NCBI GenBank assembly: GCA_013115135.1
Contig: JABANP010000033.1
Span: 1 to 64,000, forward strand
Reading direction: 5' to 3'
Source: Perkinsus olseni
Lineage: Eukaryota > Perkinsozoa > Perkinsida > Perkinsidae
DNA length: 64,000 bases
The translations under genes were made by a program, and so were the position numbers. Of this stretch, positions 9,771 to 21,012 are shown in pieces. The notes under the pieces are model-generated. The model searched no databases and was not told the DNA's origin. It saw nothing but the letters and a program-made list of their open reading frames with translations. Positions within the stretch are counted from its first letter, which is position 1, and each line of letters opens with the position of its first letter.

Positions 9771-12394
9771 TTACACAGTCACCAAAGGGGACGCTCTTCT
9801 AGCGGCACGAGCCGACTTTCTCTTCCGTTTCGGCTCGTTAGTCGCCTTGGACTGGACAGTCGGTGTAGGCAAGTGGAGCTCTCCACTACTCAAACGCTTG
9901 CTCCGCAGCAGCCGACTGGCCTGGCCCAGATCGCCGTTCCTAAGACGAAGGAGTCCTCCAAGCACTCGCCATAGTATACTTCGGCTTACCGTCCAATGGG
10001 GGATTCGCTGCCGAGCTTGGCCCAATGGGAGTCTCGAGGGCCATCCCTACCACTATGACAGTAAGCCTGCATCTCCAACAGGTACGCCTGAAACACGATC
10101 ACACTCACCACGAGACATCCAGCACTCCGTGCATCTAGCGGAAGACATAGCGAGTGTGATTCTGATCTTCTTCACGCATCTTGAACGAAAGCAGAGCCCG
10201 GGTTTCGAGAAATGTTCGGCAGCCTAGCTACTATCCTATGGGAGCGTGAACGACTGTAGCACTGCGCGCCCAGGGCGAGACAGTGGCTACCCACAGACTG
10301 CCCCCAGTGTGCAGTAGTAAAGGTCCAAAGATATTCTGGGTTGCGACCACGCTTCGGATCCCCCTAGCTCTTGAAGCGTAGAATTCGCTTATTCAACCCC
10401 TTCCCCGCTGTTAGTACCTGTTGCGGCCCTAGTATCGACCCAGGCCGGCACAACCTGCACCAGCCTATGAACTGAGGAGCTGTAAGACCGTACTCCCGCA
10501 TCATCCACAGACCTACGGTGATGATGTCCAACAACATCAACAGCAGCGGAAACCCCCACCAGGTTGTACCTATTAGAGTTCCGGTGCGGCCTAGACCAGC
10601 CTTGCAGTGCACTGCCACCGCTCCCTCGGACGAGTCGACGATCGCGAAGAAACGCTTCACTACTTCGTCGGAAGGACAGGACCCGTCCTGAGAGAGGCCA
10701 CCTTAGTCCACTTTATCGGCCATCCGGCACGAGCTCAGAATATGGTATCGTTTAATAGCCTAATTATCATCATTTCCAGAAGCTACTGCCCTCTAAGCAC
10801 CCTGTGCTACATTTCTACCTCAAAATTGAGATCATAGTGTCTTATCCCGTGCTTGGTGAAGAAGTCCGGGGAGTATCTTCGTTCGTTGAGCCTCACCACA
10901 GTGGACACGGCAAAGTCAGGCGCTGAGAACGTCTTGACGTAGAGGTCAGGATGACAGACTTCCTGCCCCTGTTCATCGACGAGGGTGTCGCTGGGGCCTG
11001 AGATCCTCGAGCTAACAATTTCGCGGCGCGCGGTTTTCGACTCACCGGCGAAGGCTAGGATCCTAGCAGGAACGATCCAGTTCATATCGCCATTCGAGAG
11101 CTGCTGGTAGTGCTCCCAGGCTTTCCGGTCGAAAGTCTCCAGATCAAACCAACCCCTCGCGAACGGCAAACTCGAAACCCTCACAGACGTGCTGCAGGGT
11201 AAGGTCGAAGGTGGACACTCCGAGATTAGCATCTCGGAAGGGCTCCAGCTTGATGTTATCGAACAACTGAGCTGCCTGAGTGCCTGACAGGGAAGCTCAG
11301 ACAGCCGGATCGGATCGAAGGGCTGTCAGCACTGTCGAGGGACTCACCGGTGACATCTCCTCGGTAGGTCATACAGAGGGCTGCCAGACATGCTGATGCT
11401 GCCCGAAAGCTGTTCTTAGAAGCGCAGAAATGAACAACTCGGCGACCAGTGTCAAGGAGTGCGCAAACATCGGCAATGTACCTTACCAGGACGCATCTAC
11501 TTGACGAGAACGGGAAGCATGCTAAAGGGTGTTTCAAAACCTCGTGAGCACTTTTGAGTATGCGTAAGTCAGTGTCCTGCAAGAGTTTCGGGTAAATTTT
11601 TTTGTGGCTTATGGCCAGGGTCCCCATCAAGCGGCAAGGCGAATCTCGTCGAACTACGTGGCTGGCGACGAAAGATATGGCCAATCAACGCGCTCTCGGA
11701 GGTGGCTGGCTCAGACGACTTTTGATTCGCTCAGCCACTGTTTCTCAGCGCACTGAGTTGCAAAATGTCATTTCGACCGTCCCATCGGCATTTCGGATCT
11801 GAGCTAATCGAAAGTCGTCTGAGCCAGCCACCTCCGAGAGCGCGTTGAATGATCATATCTTCCGTCGCCAGCCACGTGAATCGACGAAATCCGGCATGCC
11901 GATTGGTGGGGATGTTGGCCAAAATACCCAAAAATCTCATCACTGGCAATTCAATCAATGAGCTGCTCCAAATTTATTCTTAACGAGCTCAAGAGGATAC
12001 TTGAATACTAAGACGCCCTCGTGACCGAGAGGAGTTGCTTCATGCTTCATCTGTGCGAACGAGCAGCGGTGGGTTCAATGACAAGCTTACTTATGGGTGA
12101 GGGCAAGGTCGTACGGACCGAACTCCTTCCCCAAAATTTGGTACTCATATTCACAATCAGTACAAAGGTAGTCCCAGCCGTTAGAGTCCGACTGGATGTA
12201 GGTCTGGCCATTGTTGAGAGCCTGTGAAACCGTAAGATACGCTAGAGGTCGAAGCCGGTGCAAGATGGTGACCTTATAGGCGCTCTTGCTGACTGAAGCC
12301 CAGAGGTATCGCCCCGGTATTAGAGTTACAACTGTGCACTTCGTGATGAATGGTATTAGATGCTCCGGAACGACTTGGATCTCCGGCTGGGGTC
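9771..12394 (-). CDS. CDC14: CDC14-type dual-specificity protein phosphatase, eight exons found
   Basis: CDC14 removes phosphates placed by cyclin-dependent kinases and acts in mitotic exit, cytokinesis and cilia. The exons read in order: N-terminal domain ([16 protein letters not shown]; then [16 protein letters not shown]), the linker to the catalytic domain ([17 protein letters not shown]), [12 protein letters not shown], the P-loop [15 protein letters not shown] with catalytic Cys and Arg, and [17 protein letters not shown], a CDC14 signature. The short tail is very basic ([16 protein letters not shown]), perhaps a nuclear signal. Introns: 11482-12090, 11272-11347, 10998-11045, 10688-10818, 10513-10569, 10088-10417, 9940-9989. 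Oddities: exon 3 has one extra base near 11,150 (between VREG and WFDLETF), and the first intron carries a foldback element. The start codon lies in an unfound upstream exon. The tail is shorter than in animal CDC14. Confidence 0.85.
11590..11945. mobile_element. Foldback (inverted-repeat) MITE inside CDC14 intron 1
   Basis: Two arms of about 120-150 nt are inverted copies of each other. The left arm is about 11,610-11,735 and the right about 11,799-11,935, separated by about 65 nt. The inner parts match closely, for example CGCGCTCTCGGAGGTGGCTG on the left against its complement on the right; the outer parts are more diverged. The whole lies in the 609-nt intron 11482-12090 and explains why that intron is ten times the usual size. 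No clear target duplication was identified. Confidence 0.75.
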
Positions 12395-13082
12395 CTGAAC
12401 AGACACGACCAGTCGTACTGACAACCTCTTCCAAGGGCGATGGCGGTGGCTACGCCCAACCCTCTCTCCTGCGCGCTACTGATGCGCCGGCAGGCGGGGG
12501 AGGGCATTGCCTCACAAGCATTGCCTAGACTCCCGGTCATTTAAAAATTCTATATCGGTGGCTCGACTGGTGGTCTCGATTGACACGCGGCCTAACTATT
12601 ATCATAGTACGGCCACTGTGCCGACAGAACACTCCTCAGGCGTATTCACAGCGGAAGTCGAGCTGTTGTTGGCACGCTGTTGGTACTCCTACCTCCGCAA
12701 CTCAGTAATACTGCCAACTAAAAGTGCTTTAAAGAGTATCCCCTCCCACCGACCTGTCTTCATGAACCGGGGTACCGCCGTCTCTGCTGCTGCTGTTGCT
12801 GTTATCCCTTCTGTGGTCATGGCTTCCCTAAACATATCCACTACGCTTCGACGAGAGGAGGGCTCTCGACACCCTCCTTGAGCTCCTCCAGGAGAAGGCA
12901 CTGATAATGACATCATAAAGAACAGCTGAGAACGAAGGCGATAACCACTCTCCTAGCACTGCTCTCGGGCCATCGCACCTCCCTGCGGTACTCTCGACCA
13001 ACTAAGAACGACAACTCGTCAGGAAACTACTGAAACCTCAAATTACACAAATTCAGAAACAAAAATCGCGTCACAAGTTCAC
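12395..13082. other. Upstream region of CDC14; possible unplaced exon on minus strand
   Basis: The CDC14 start should lie here. A coding-looking minus-strand stretch at about 12,689-12,860 reads MFREAMTTEGITATAAAETA and onward to a GTAGGA donor. It could be a CDC14 5' exon or another small gene. Nothing else is recognised. Confidence 0.35.
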
Positions 13083-15501
13083 CTACACTGGGCGAGACCA
13101 AGTGCTGGATCGACCAGGCTCCCCAGCTTGGAAGAAGAGCTCTCTGCCTTCCGGCGTGAGCACACAGTCCCATCCTTGGGGCAGGCCTTTGAGGGCGGCG
13201 ACCGCCACCTCGGCCGCGGTCGGCCCCTCCGCCTCGCTGCTGCGAGGAACTGCTCCTTGACTGGCCGTCGGTGTCTCCCATTGTGTCACACCAGTGGTAG
13301 AGTTGTAGTAGTAGGGGGTACCATCATCAGCCTTGAACTCCTCCCAACCCTCAGGAAGGTCTACCGCCGCTCGACCGGACTGCTCGGTCGGAGGCTCCCA
13401 TTGAGTACGGCCGGTAGTGAGTTGGTGGTAGTAAGGCGTCCCATCTTCAGCAGTAAGCTCCTCCCATCCCTCAGGAAGCTGCTGCTGTCCTGCTCTGGCG
13501 TTGGCTCCACCGCTTTGCGTCACAGAACCTTCACCGTGCGCACCCTGAGGATACTCCCACTGTGTTTGGCCAGTCTTTGTATTATAATAATAAGGAGTGC
13601 CATCATCAGCTTTGAACTCCTCCCAATCAGCCGGCAGGGCCTCCTTCGTCACCTCCACCACCTTGCTTTCCACTGCAGGTTCGTTCTTCTGCGCAACGCC
13701 ATCATCAACCTTGGATTCCTCGACCTCTTGAACGCCTTCCACGGCACTTGCCTGGGTCGGCAGCTCCCACTGTGTCACACCACTATTTGAATTGTAGTAA
13801 TACGGAGTACCATCATCAGCCTTGAACTCCTCCCACCCGGCTGGTAGCGCTACTGTCCCCGCAGCCTCCCTGGTAACCACAGCCCCATCAGGCCGCTCCC
13901 ACTGTGTGACCCCGGAAGCTTCATTGTAGTAGTAGGCGGTCCCGTCATCAGTCTTGAATTCTTGCCATCCCTCAGGCAGCGAGGCCCTGCTGTCGTCAGC
14001 CAACTCAGCCGATTCGGTAGCAGCAGAACCAGCAGTAGTGGCCGCCTCTTGCTTCACAGGAACTTCCCACTGCGTAACACCCGTGACCTTATTGTGGTAA
14101 TAAGGCGTGCCATCATCCGCCTTGAACTCCTCCCATTCCGCTGGTAGCCCCTCACCAACACCTACTGCCGCTGTGCCCTCCTCCGGTCTCTCCCACACAG
14201 TCTTACTGGTGGCCTGATGGTAGTAATAAGGCGTTCCGTCCTCGGTGTGGTACTCCTCCCATCCATCAGGCAATGCCTTCGGACGCCACGGCTGGAGCAG
14301 CGGTCCCCGGCCTCTCCCACTGTGTTACACCAGTAGCCCTCATTATAGTAGTAGCTCGTACCATCCTCTGTCTTGAACTCTTGCCATCCCTTCTCTAGAG
14401 CAGCCTGGCCCGTAGCAGCCCCGGAGCTGGGCTTCTCCCATTGGGTATGCCCAGTCGCCGTATTGTGATAGTAAGGAGTACCATCTTCAGCCCGCAACTC
14501 CTCCCATCCCTCAGGTAGCTCAACGGCCTTCGCTGTGACAGCAGCCTCGGCAGGCGACGACCGCTCTACCGTAACGACTGGCCTCCTTTCGATCGGAGAC
14601 GGCTTCTGAGAGGGAAGTACGTGAGCATGCGTGCTATCGAGGTAGGGGCGTACCTGGGCGGGGGATATCGTTCCGGTGGTGTGGAGGGGGTCATCAGCAG
14701 TGAGCCTCTCTCTGAGCCTATTGCTGTCGATAGGGATCCACTCGTCCCATCGAGAGTCCCAGGCGTCGAAGCCGACCAACACCTTCTTGGCCTCAGTGTC
14801 GACCTGAGAATGACAGTAAATAGAGAACATCAGAGAGCAACAGGCGAATCCACGAGTATCATCTAGCCGTGAGGCTTCGGACAAAGGACGCTTATGCACT
14901 CTGGGGGGAGGATCGATACTAGTAAAATAGGTTCCGATATGGTAAGGCACGGACCAAGGACGAAAGAATAAGTCAAGTTCACGTACACCAACATGCGCGT
15001 ACCTCTCCCTTGCGGGCGCTGCAGCACACCTCGGTGAAGCAAGGCAAGACGCACGAGCGGCAAGCGTCGCCCCGCGGTTCCAGCACTCCGGCTCACCTCC
15101 TTCTGACGGTAGCGTCCCACCAAAATTTATGCCATTCGACAGAGAGCTCCGCGTTGGCTTTCAAGGCTTGCTGGTGGGCTTCGGCCAGTCCGCCTGATTG
15201 ATCAGGAATTACTTTGAACAAGGGAAGCAGCCCTACCAGTCTCGTTGTCAGCGAGTCTGACAGGCATCCTGACCTTGTGCCTGGCGGCCAGAGAAGCTCC
15301 CACAGCCGTCGAGAACAAGCGTCCACGGTGGCCGGGCCGAATGATGAGGCGGGGGAGCGCTGCGGCAAGGAGACCCGAGTGGCGCACAGTAGCGAGACTG
15401 GCGGCCGCTATACGATTAATGGGAAGCATGGTACACCGACGAGGGAGGTAGTCAAACTGAACGTGAGCGCAAGATACGGCAACAGCGCCTGACTCCCCCA
15501 T
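13083..15501 (-). CDS. Chromobarrel/Tudor-like domain protein with ten WW domains
   Basis: WW domains bind proline-rich or phospho-Ser/Thr-Pro peptides, and chromobarrel-type domains bind methylated histones or nucleic acid. Near the N-terminal end, exons join ELSVEWHKFWWDATV to VLVGFDAWDSRWDEWIPID, matching the chromobarrel/Tudor-knot pattern. Ten WW copies follow in tandem, typified by GWEEFKADDGTPYYYN and GVTQWERP with both signature tryptophans. The tenth is degenerate (GWDCVL...SSTWSRPV). The units are so alike that recent tandem duplication is likely. Two single-base frame breaks occur, near 14,330 inside WW 2 and near 14,285 before WW 3; the downstream frame is otherwise intact. The stop is at 13083. 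The 5' end is uncertain: an in-frame ATG near 15,501 opens a basic N-terminal stretch spliced by a 40-50-nt intron. A chromatin or splicing-coupled adaptor role is inference. Confidence 0.7.
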
Positions 15502-15513
15502 CAAGCCCTCCAA

Positions 15514-16058
15514 CGCAGTGCCGTCATGATGATCATCAACACCAGAATGATAAGTAGTGTCATGACTGACTAAGGTCTCAAGTAAATGCCTCCAAAGGCG
15601 ACTCGACTGAACGTGGCGGGCCCGCCTCTCCCTTAAAGGGCCACCGACTCGCCTTCTCGGTGTGATCTGCCCTGGCCTTCAGCGCCTCCGATATCATCTG
15701 CCATCGTGACACGGGATGATCCTCACTCACCGGAGGCATTCCTCACATGATCTCGAACGCTCTGTACGGCAGCCGCCATCCTGTCCGGCCGCTGATACTT
15801 CGATCGATACTCACTAGACCGCAACGGAGGCAGCTTCGGAACAGAGGAGACTTCTGATACCACAACAGCATCATCCGGGGGTAGAGCTGGCTACTACCCA
15901 CCTGGCAGAGGGTCCTTCCCTCCTCGACTGATGTCGCCCTGGTGGACTGTCGCGAACACTAGACTTGACGCAGTGTCATCATCACTGCCCTTACGACGCA
16001 CTTCCACGGTGTTGAAGGTGCTGAGGGGCGTGTGGACACCAGTGAGGAGAGGGACATG
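15514..16058. other. No gene recognised
   Basis: This intergenic stretch lies between two minus-strand genes and probably contains promoter sequence of the WW-domain gene. No repeat or RNA gene was seen. Confidence 0.5.
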
Positions 16059-16500
16059 TTACCGATTCCGCAAAGCTGGATGCAGCTCCGGCGGCGACAT
16101 TCGGGCTTGAGGAGCAGCCTGCCCCATCAGGAAAAGGTCACAGGCATTCCTGCGTGCTACGAGGCTGTCGAAGTACTTCCTGAGAGGGAAAACTACCACG
16201 GACACTCGCAGTAGAGGCCTACCTTATTCGCTCGCCGGCGTCTCTGGCCTCGACGTCCATCCCTCTGTCAACAAATTCCGAAGTCTTCCTCAACGCCACT
16301 CTGGCCAGTTCAAGACTGTTGCCCAGCTTTCTATGCAGACGAGCCTGACAACGACGACCGCAATAATTGTGAGCGAAGATTCTTCGCCGAAGAATCGTCA
16401 CAAAGGGACGCGGTATGGAGACGGCACAGCACACGATGGGAGAGGGACCCACTCTGGACGGAGGCTCCCCAACATACTCCACTTGCGTCTTTTTGGCCAT
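16059..16500 (-). CDS. Small helical protein of unknown function, three exons
   Basis: The ATG is at 16500 (MAKKTQVEYVGEPPSR). Introns 16345-16452 (108 nt) and 16180-16222 (43 nt) splice exactly in frame to give 96 residues ending at TAA 16059-16061. The centre is strongly charged and likely alpha-helical (LGNSLELARVALRKTSEFVD, then GERIRKYFDSLVARRNACDL). The C-terminus is proline-containing. There is no signal peptide or membrane helix. I do not recognise the family; size and helicity would suit a subunit of a larger complex. Support comes from consistent splice phases and codon-like composition only. Confidence 0.6.
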
Positions 16501-17675
16501 CTTAAGCACGCTTGAAGACATGAGCTGGTCTCTTGTTTGCTGACACGGACATGGTCCGAAATCGACCAGCCATTCCCCCATAGAGTAACGGTGCCAAAAA
16601 AGATTCCATAGAACTAACCTATTACTGTCTAGTGCAAGCTTCGACCTATGGATACGCTCAGGAGCGGTGGTTCGAGGAAGCGGACAGCGATTACCCCACC
16701 TGGAGTGTCTCAGCATTCATGCCGGTGGCTTGGCAGATGTCTTCGCTGCTATTGTAAACAGCGTTGGGAACTCCGATAGGATAGTAACTGAAAGTAGCTC
16801 CTGTGAGGGACAAGGATCGAGCTAAGATACGCATAGGTATCTTGAGGTCAACAAGAAGGCCATTGATATCATAGCAGCGCAGTATGCAATCTCTGAATAC
16901 CGCCCGTGTCTCGACGCCGCGGCAGGCGAGGTGAGGTTTTTTACTTCCAAGGCTTCCGACTAGCCGCGATCCTTCTGTGGTCGTATAGGGGGCCCTCGAA
17001 CTTCCTTATGAACTCGTCCTGGTGCAGCGCATAGCAAGTGGCCGTCCATGAGTCTCGACAGTGCATCTTCGACAGGGCATCTTGCCTTGAGTACGGGTTC
17101 ACATCGTTGAGGAACTCGGCAAGACTTCAAGATTCGGCAAGATTTCGGCGACAGCTTCAATCCTGTGTATTCAATCCTGTGAGGCTAGCAAGGCTAAAAG
17201 GTCTGAAAACTACGGCGATGTTGCCTGAAGTTGTTGTGAAATCTAGATTCAACTCAGGACCGCATTTTCATCTAGAAGTAAATTTTAGAATCGTTTCTGA
17301 CTGGATTCAATATACCCCTCCCGAGCCTCGATGGCTCTTTTACGCTCGTCTCTCACACGTCGATTTTAATCCTGGGAGCACTCCTGGAACTTGGGGGAGG
17401 CATGTTGAACACCGGGAGTAAACTCAGGGAAGTTTTCGAATCAACTCAACGAACCGGAGGTACATCATCAGCGCTCTATCGGAGCCTTGCAATTCGACGT
17501 CGAACGAAATGACCTCGTCCGGCGTGATCACCAAACCCTAATCATGATGCTCGGGAGGCTGTCGGGATTTTCGCCTATAGTTCTCGCCTGGGCCAACACC
17601 TTTACAGTGACTTTCCTCCAATCTAGATTACTTAAACTATCTTCGTAGGGTATCGGTCTTTTTGCTCTCTGCACC
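16501..17675. other. No gene recognised; divergent promoter region
   Basis: The stretch separates the minus-strand small-protein gene from the plus-strand transporter, so both promoters should lie here. A direct repeat with mutations (AAGACTTCAAGATTCGGCAA type) near 17,120-17,180 and pyrimidine-rich sequence before 17,676 are the only notable points. Confidence 0.45.
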
Positions 17676-19112
17676 ATGACCACGTCTACTACCACTTCCT
17701 ATTCTAATCCCAAGAGTGTCCCCTGGCTTAATAGGGGTTACTCGCAGGTTGTCATCACAGGGGTGATTGCCTTCTGCTGCCCGGGTTTCTTCAACGCCAT
17801 GCAAGGCTTGGGAGGAGCGGGCAACGCCAATCCCTCTGCTAACGACTCCGCCAACATCGCCCTCTACGTCTGTTTCGCCGTCTTCGGCTACTTCGGCGGC
17901 TTCTTCTTCAACCTGTTGGGGCCCCGAATCCTGATGGCTGCCGGTGGCATCCTGTACGCGTTCTACGCAGCTGCTGCCTACATCTCGGGCCATGTTGTCG
18001 GTACTGGCTGGCTCTTCGTCCTCGCTGGTGCGTTGCTGGGTTTCGGTGCTGGCTGGCTTTGGACTGCCCAGGGTGCCATTATGATGGCGTATGCACCTGA
18101 GAACAAGAAGGGCCACTACATCACAACCTTCTGGGTTATCTTCAACCTCGGTGGCTTCATCGGTGGCATTCTACAGTTCGCTTTGAACTTCGATACCGAA
18201 ACTGGCACTGCTAATGCCGCCTCTTACTTTGTATTCATTGCCATTATGGCTGTTGGTGCCGTCATGGCTCTGTTTCTGTTACGTGATCCCTCTAAGGTTG
18301 TTCTGGAAGATGGCTCGCACGCAGTGATGACGCCTGCAAAGGGTGTTAAGCAGGAGTTCATCGATGCTGCCTCCGTCATTCTGGACAAGAACATGGTTCT
18401 GTTACTTATTCTTTTCTTCGGTTCCAACTATTTCTACACGTATGTTTTCAACTGCGTTAACGGCGTCCTTTTCACCATCCGTACGCGCGGGTTGAACTCA
18501 GCGTTGTATTGGTTAGCCCAGATGGTCGGTGCATGGTGCACTGGCATTATCCTTGATAACGTAAAGTTCAGTCTCAAGACCAGAGGCATGCAAGGTTTCT
18601 GGTTCGTTCTCATCAGCTTCAACATCATTTACGGTCTAGGCTGCTACCTTCAGTACGGTTACATGGGCGGCTACGATCGTTACACTAATGTTGTTGGTGA
18701 CGATGAGAAGCTTGATTTCACCGATAGCCAATACTGGTATCCTTGCATCGTCTACTTGCTTTATGGTTTCGGCGACTCGACCGTTCAGACTTTCTCCTAC
18801 TGGATAATGGGAGCCCTTGCGGGTGAGAATGCCTCACTGGCGGCTAGATACACCGGTCTCTATAAGGGTATCCAGTCTATTGGTGCTGCCATTTCCTGGA
18901 CAATGGACCTCCCAGAGCTTCGTGTGGCATACACCACTCAGTTCTGGATCTGCTGGTGTCTCTTCCTCGCTGGCATGCCAACGACCTTCATTGCCTGCAG
19001 AGGCATCGGGAAGTCCTCTCCCGTCGAAGGTGGTGTTGAGCTTGTTGGTGGCGAGGAGGGTATCGCCAGCAGCAAGAGTGAGGACATTGGCAGGAGCGAG
19101 TCGACTCGATAG
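17676..19112 (+). CDS. UNC93-like major facilitator superfamily transporter
   Basis: A single intronless frame of 478 residues from ATG 17676 to TAG. It has the hydrophobicity of a 10-12-helix membrane protein and the opening block typical of UNC93/DUF895 proteins of fungi and protists (VVITGVIAFCCPGFFNAMQG). Further landmarks are GPRILMAAGGILYAFYAAAA, GAGWLWTAQGAIMMAY, the ENKKG loop and a long mid-protein cytoplasmic loop. Family members include ion-channel regulators and putative solute carriers; the substrate is unknown. The acidic soluble tail has no motif. Codon use is more regular than in neighbouring regions, and the absence of introns contrasts with the other host genes. The frame is fully intact. 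Confidence 0.92.
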   Translation: MTTSTTTSYSNPKSVPWLNRGYSQVVITGVIAFCCPGFFNAMQGLGGAGNANPSANDSANIALYVCFAVFGYFGGFFFNLLGPRILMAAGGILYAFYAAAAYISGHVVGTGWLFVLAGALLGFGAGWLWTAQGAIMMAYAPENKKGHYITTFWVIFNLGGFIGGILQFALNFDTETGTANAASYFVFIAIMAVGAVMALFLLRDPSKVVLEDGSHAVMTPAKGVKQEFIDAASVILDKNMVLLLILFFGSNYFYTYVFNCVNGVLFTIRTRGLNSALYWLAQMVGAWCTGIILDNVKFSLKTRGMQGFWFVLISFNIIYGLGCYLQYGYMGGYDRYTNVVGDDEKLDFTDSQYWYPCIVYLLYGFGDSTVQTFSYWIMGALAGENASLAARYTGLYKGIQSIGAAISWTMDLPELRVAYTTQFWICWCLFLAGMPTTFIACRGIGKSSPVEGGVELVGGEEGIASSKSEDIGRSESTR

Positions 19113-19781
19113 ACTAGGTTGTCTGATCTTGTCAAAGACTAGAAGCTTTCTATAAGTTGTTGTTGTTTCTAAGTGATGTGTATTAGTAGAGGTGTGGAAG
19201 GTTGTTCCATCAGAATGTTGTGAGCTGGTTGTCTGTAATGACATAGAGTCAATGTTACTCTTTGGTCGCCGTAATGGTGCCACACATGTTAATAATAGCT
19301 GTTGTTCATTACGCCTGTTCATCATCAGCAGTAGAAGTCGAGCAGGGCGACCGAACCTTCCAAGTCGTTACTCTATTACCTACTTTTCTGCTACTATTAG
19401 TCGTCAAATAGACAGCCTCTATTGAACGAGGCAGTTTCCACTGCGTTGCACTGTTGCGTTTGTACGAGGGTGAAGGCTGACGGCGGGAATAGGGCGAGTA
19501 GAAGTCGACGCCGCTGCGACGGACGAGAATCGCCGTATGGTGATCCGCGAAGTTGACAGTTGCTCGTGGCAGTTTATTTGTCTATCCCTTCGCCATCATT
19601 CAGACCGGCAAATCAGACCCAGATCCACTCAAGCGAGGTGGAAAATCTGTAAGTTGGAGTTGGTGGTGTAGTAGTTAAGGCACAAGGCTTCCATCGGGAA
19701 ATCCGGAGTTCTATTCCCGGTGGAGGCTTCCTTTGTGCGATATATAGCGTCTTTGTGAGCTCGAGATCATTCGCCATTTAG
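19113..19781. other. Transporter 3' region and spacer
   Basis: AT-richer 3' flank of the transporter, then a tRNA-like sequence (entered separately). Nothing else is recognised. Confidence 0.45.
19655..19735 (+). other. tRNA-like or SINE-like sequence with A and B boxes
   Basis: TGGTGTAGTAG (19664-19674) fits the pol III A box. GTTCTATTC (19708-19716) fits the B box but for one base, 34 nt on, as in tRNA genes. The acceptor and T stems do not pair well as a cloverleaf. Instead GCTTCCATCGGGAA pairs with TTCCCGGTGGAGGC in one long hairpin. A tRNA relic or tRNA-derived SINE head is more likely than a working tRNA. Confidence 0.3.
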
Positions 19782-20520
19782 TTGAAGCCCGCGCTCGATT
19801 GGTGCGTCCTTCAGTTAACGGAGAATCTTACGCGGTCTTTGAACTTGAGTCTGAGGACTCAGGGCCGCATCGTCCATGCTCAATCGGCCCAGCGGAATCA
19901 CTATCGAGGACCACAGGTTGTTTATGATGTCACCACTAGAGGTCGGCAGCTCCCTAACAACGCGATGGTCATTGATGATTATCATGATCAGGGGCTCGAG
20001 TGAATGAGGGCAAGAAAGCCGTCTTTGACGTGACTGTCGATAAGCTTAAGTCACTTGCCAGGTCGAAGAGAGGTACGTATGCATGGCCTATTGGACGTGA
20101 GCAGTCCGTTTTGAGGAGCTCGTGGATCTCAGGGGCCGACAGCTCGAGGAGGGTGCATGAAGATCGCTGTCGAGATGGTCGACGTGTCTTCGAGGATTCC
20201 TCGCTGCGGTTCCGACAGGAGGTGGGGCGCTTACAGCAGGGGGGGCGTGTGCCGCATAACGCAGGTGCTGAGGGACCAGCAGTACTTGTACCGCATTGAT
20301 AAAGAGCATGGCAGCTCGGAGGAGGAGCGATTCCGGCTGAAAGTTTGGCATGGGCCTGTGGCTAGGAATGTGAACTCGTCTTACCATTGTTTCCGATTAG
20401 CGGGCCTATGCAGGCCTCCCAGAAGTTGAAAAAGGATGAGAAGAGCAAGCTCGAGGCTCGACGTCGAGCTGGTGAGGAGGCGTCTCAAGGTGGAAGAGTT
20501 GACGGGCTTACAACAATGTA
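19782..20520 (+). CDS. Fragmentary gene, possibly p24/TMED-like cargo receptor
   Basis: Short open pieces in several frames look coding: VYDVTTRGRQLPNN, KKAVFDVTVDKLKSLARSKR up to a GTACGT donor, FEELVDLRGRQLEEG, and VLRDQQYLYRIDKEHGSSEE. The last resembles the coiled-coil segment before the membrane helix of p24 (GOLD-domain) proteins that sort cargo between ER and Golgi. A lysine-rich end (QKLKKDEKSKLEARRRAGEE) follows. No transmembrane helix was found where p24 proteins have one, and exon joins are not all convincing. It may be a broken gene or a different coiled-coil protein. Confidence 0.3.
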
Positions 20521-21012
20521 GGGGGTTGCTTGGTCATGGCGAGGATGAGAACGGCTTTTATGGGAGTGGTGCTGTTATAACTAACGGGCGACGGTAGTAT
20601 GATGTAATGTTTTGGGTAGCCGTCAGGCCCACTGGCCACACTAGGCCACGAGGGGTTGGAGTGAAAGTCGCACCTCATGAGTGTGCGTGCAATAGTTGTT
20701 CTGTGCTGTAAGAGAATAGATAACTGCTGCTCAGAATGCTGTACGAATACAACTAGTCATTAGGCTCCTCACCGGTCAAGACTGTCGCAGCATGTCTGTC
20801 GATCAGGGCGCGGGTTAAGGAACACCCAGATTATGAAGGCCTGGACCAGTTGGTGATTCCCCGCTCATCACCATCGCCAGTGCACGGCCATCCACATTTC
20901 AAGACGATGAGGAAGCTGTCCGCGGTTCGCTCGTTCCTGGAAACTCATTCAGTGTACGTGCGCAGCCCTTGACTCGAGAAGCAGGAGATGTCAGTACCTG
21001 AAGCGGTTTTCA
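20521..21012. other. Spacer, possibly 5' exons of the ankyrin gene
   Basis: No repeat, RNA or family motif was seen. An upstream exon of the ankyrin-repeat gene may lie here, because its first visible exon has no certain start. Confidence 0.4.

Noticed and set aside
9736..10227. 163-residue plus-strand open frame
   Set aside because: It lies antisense to CDC14 exons 7-8, which have clear splice-phase and homology support.
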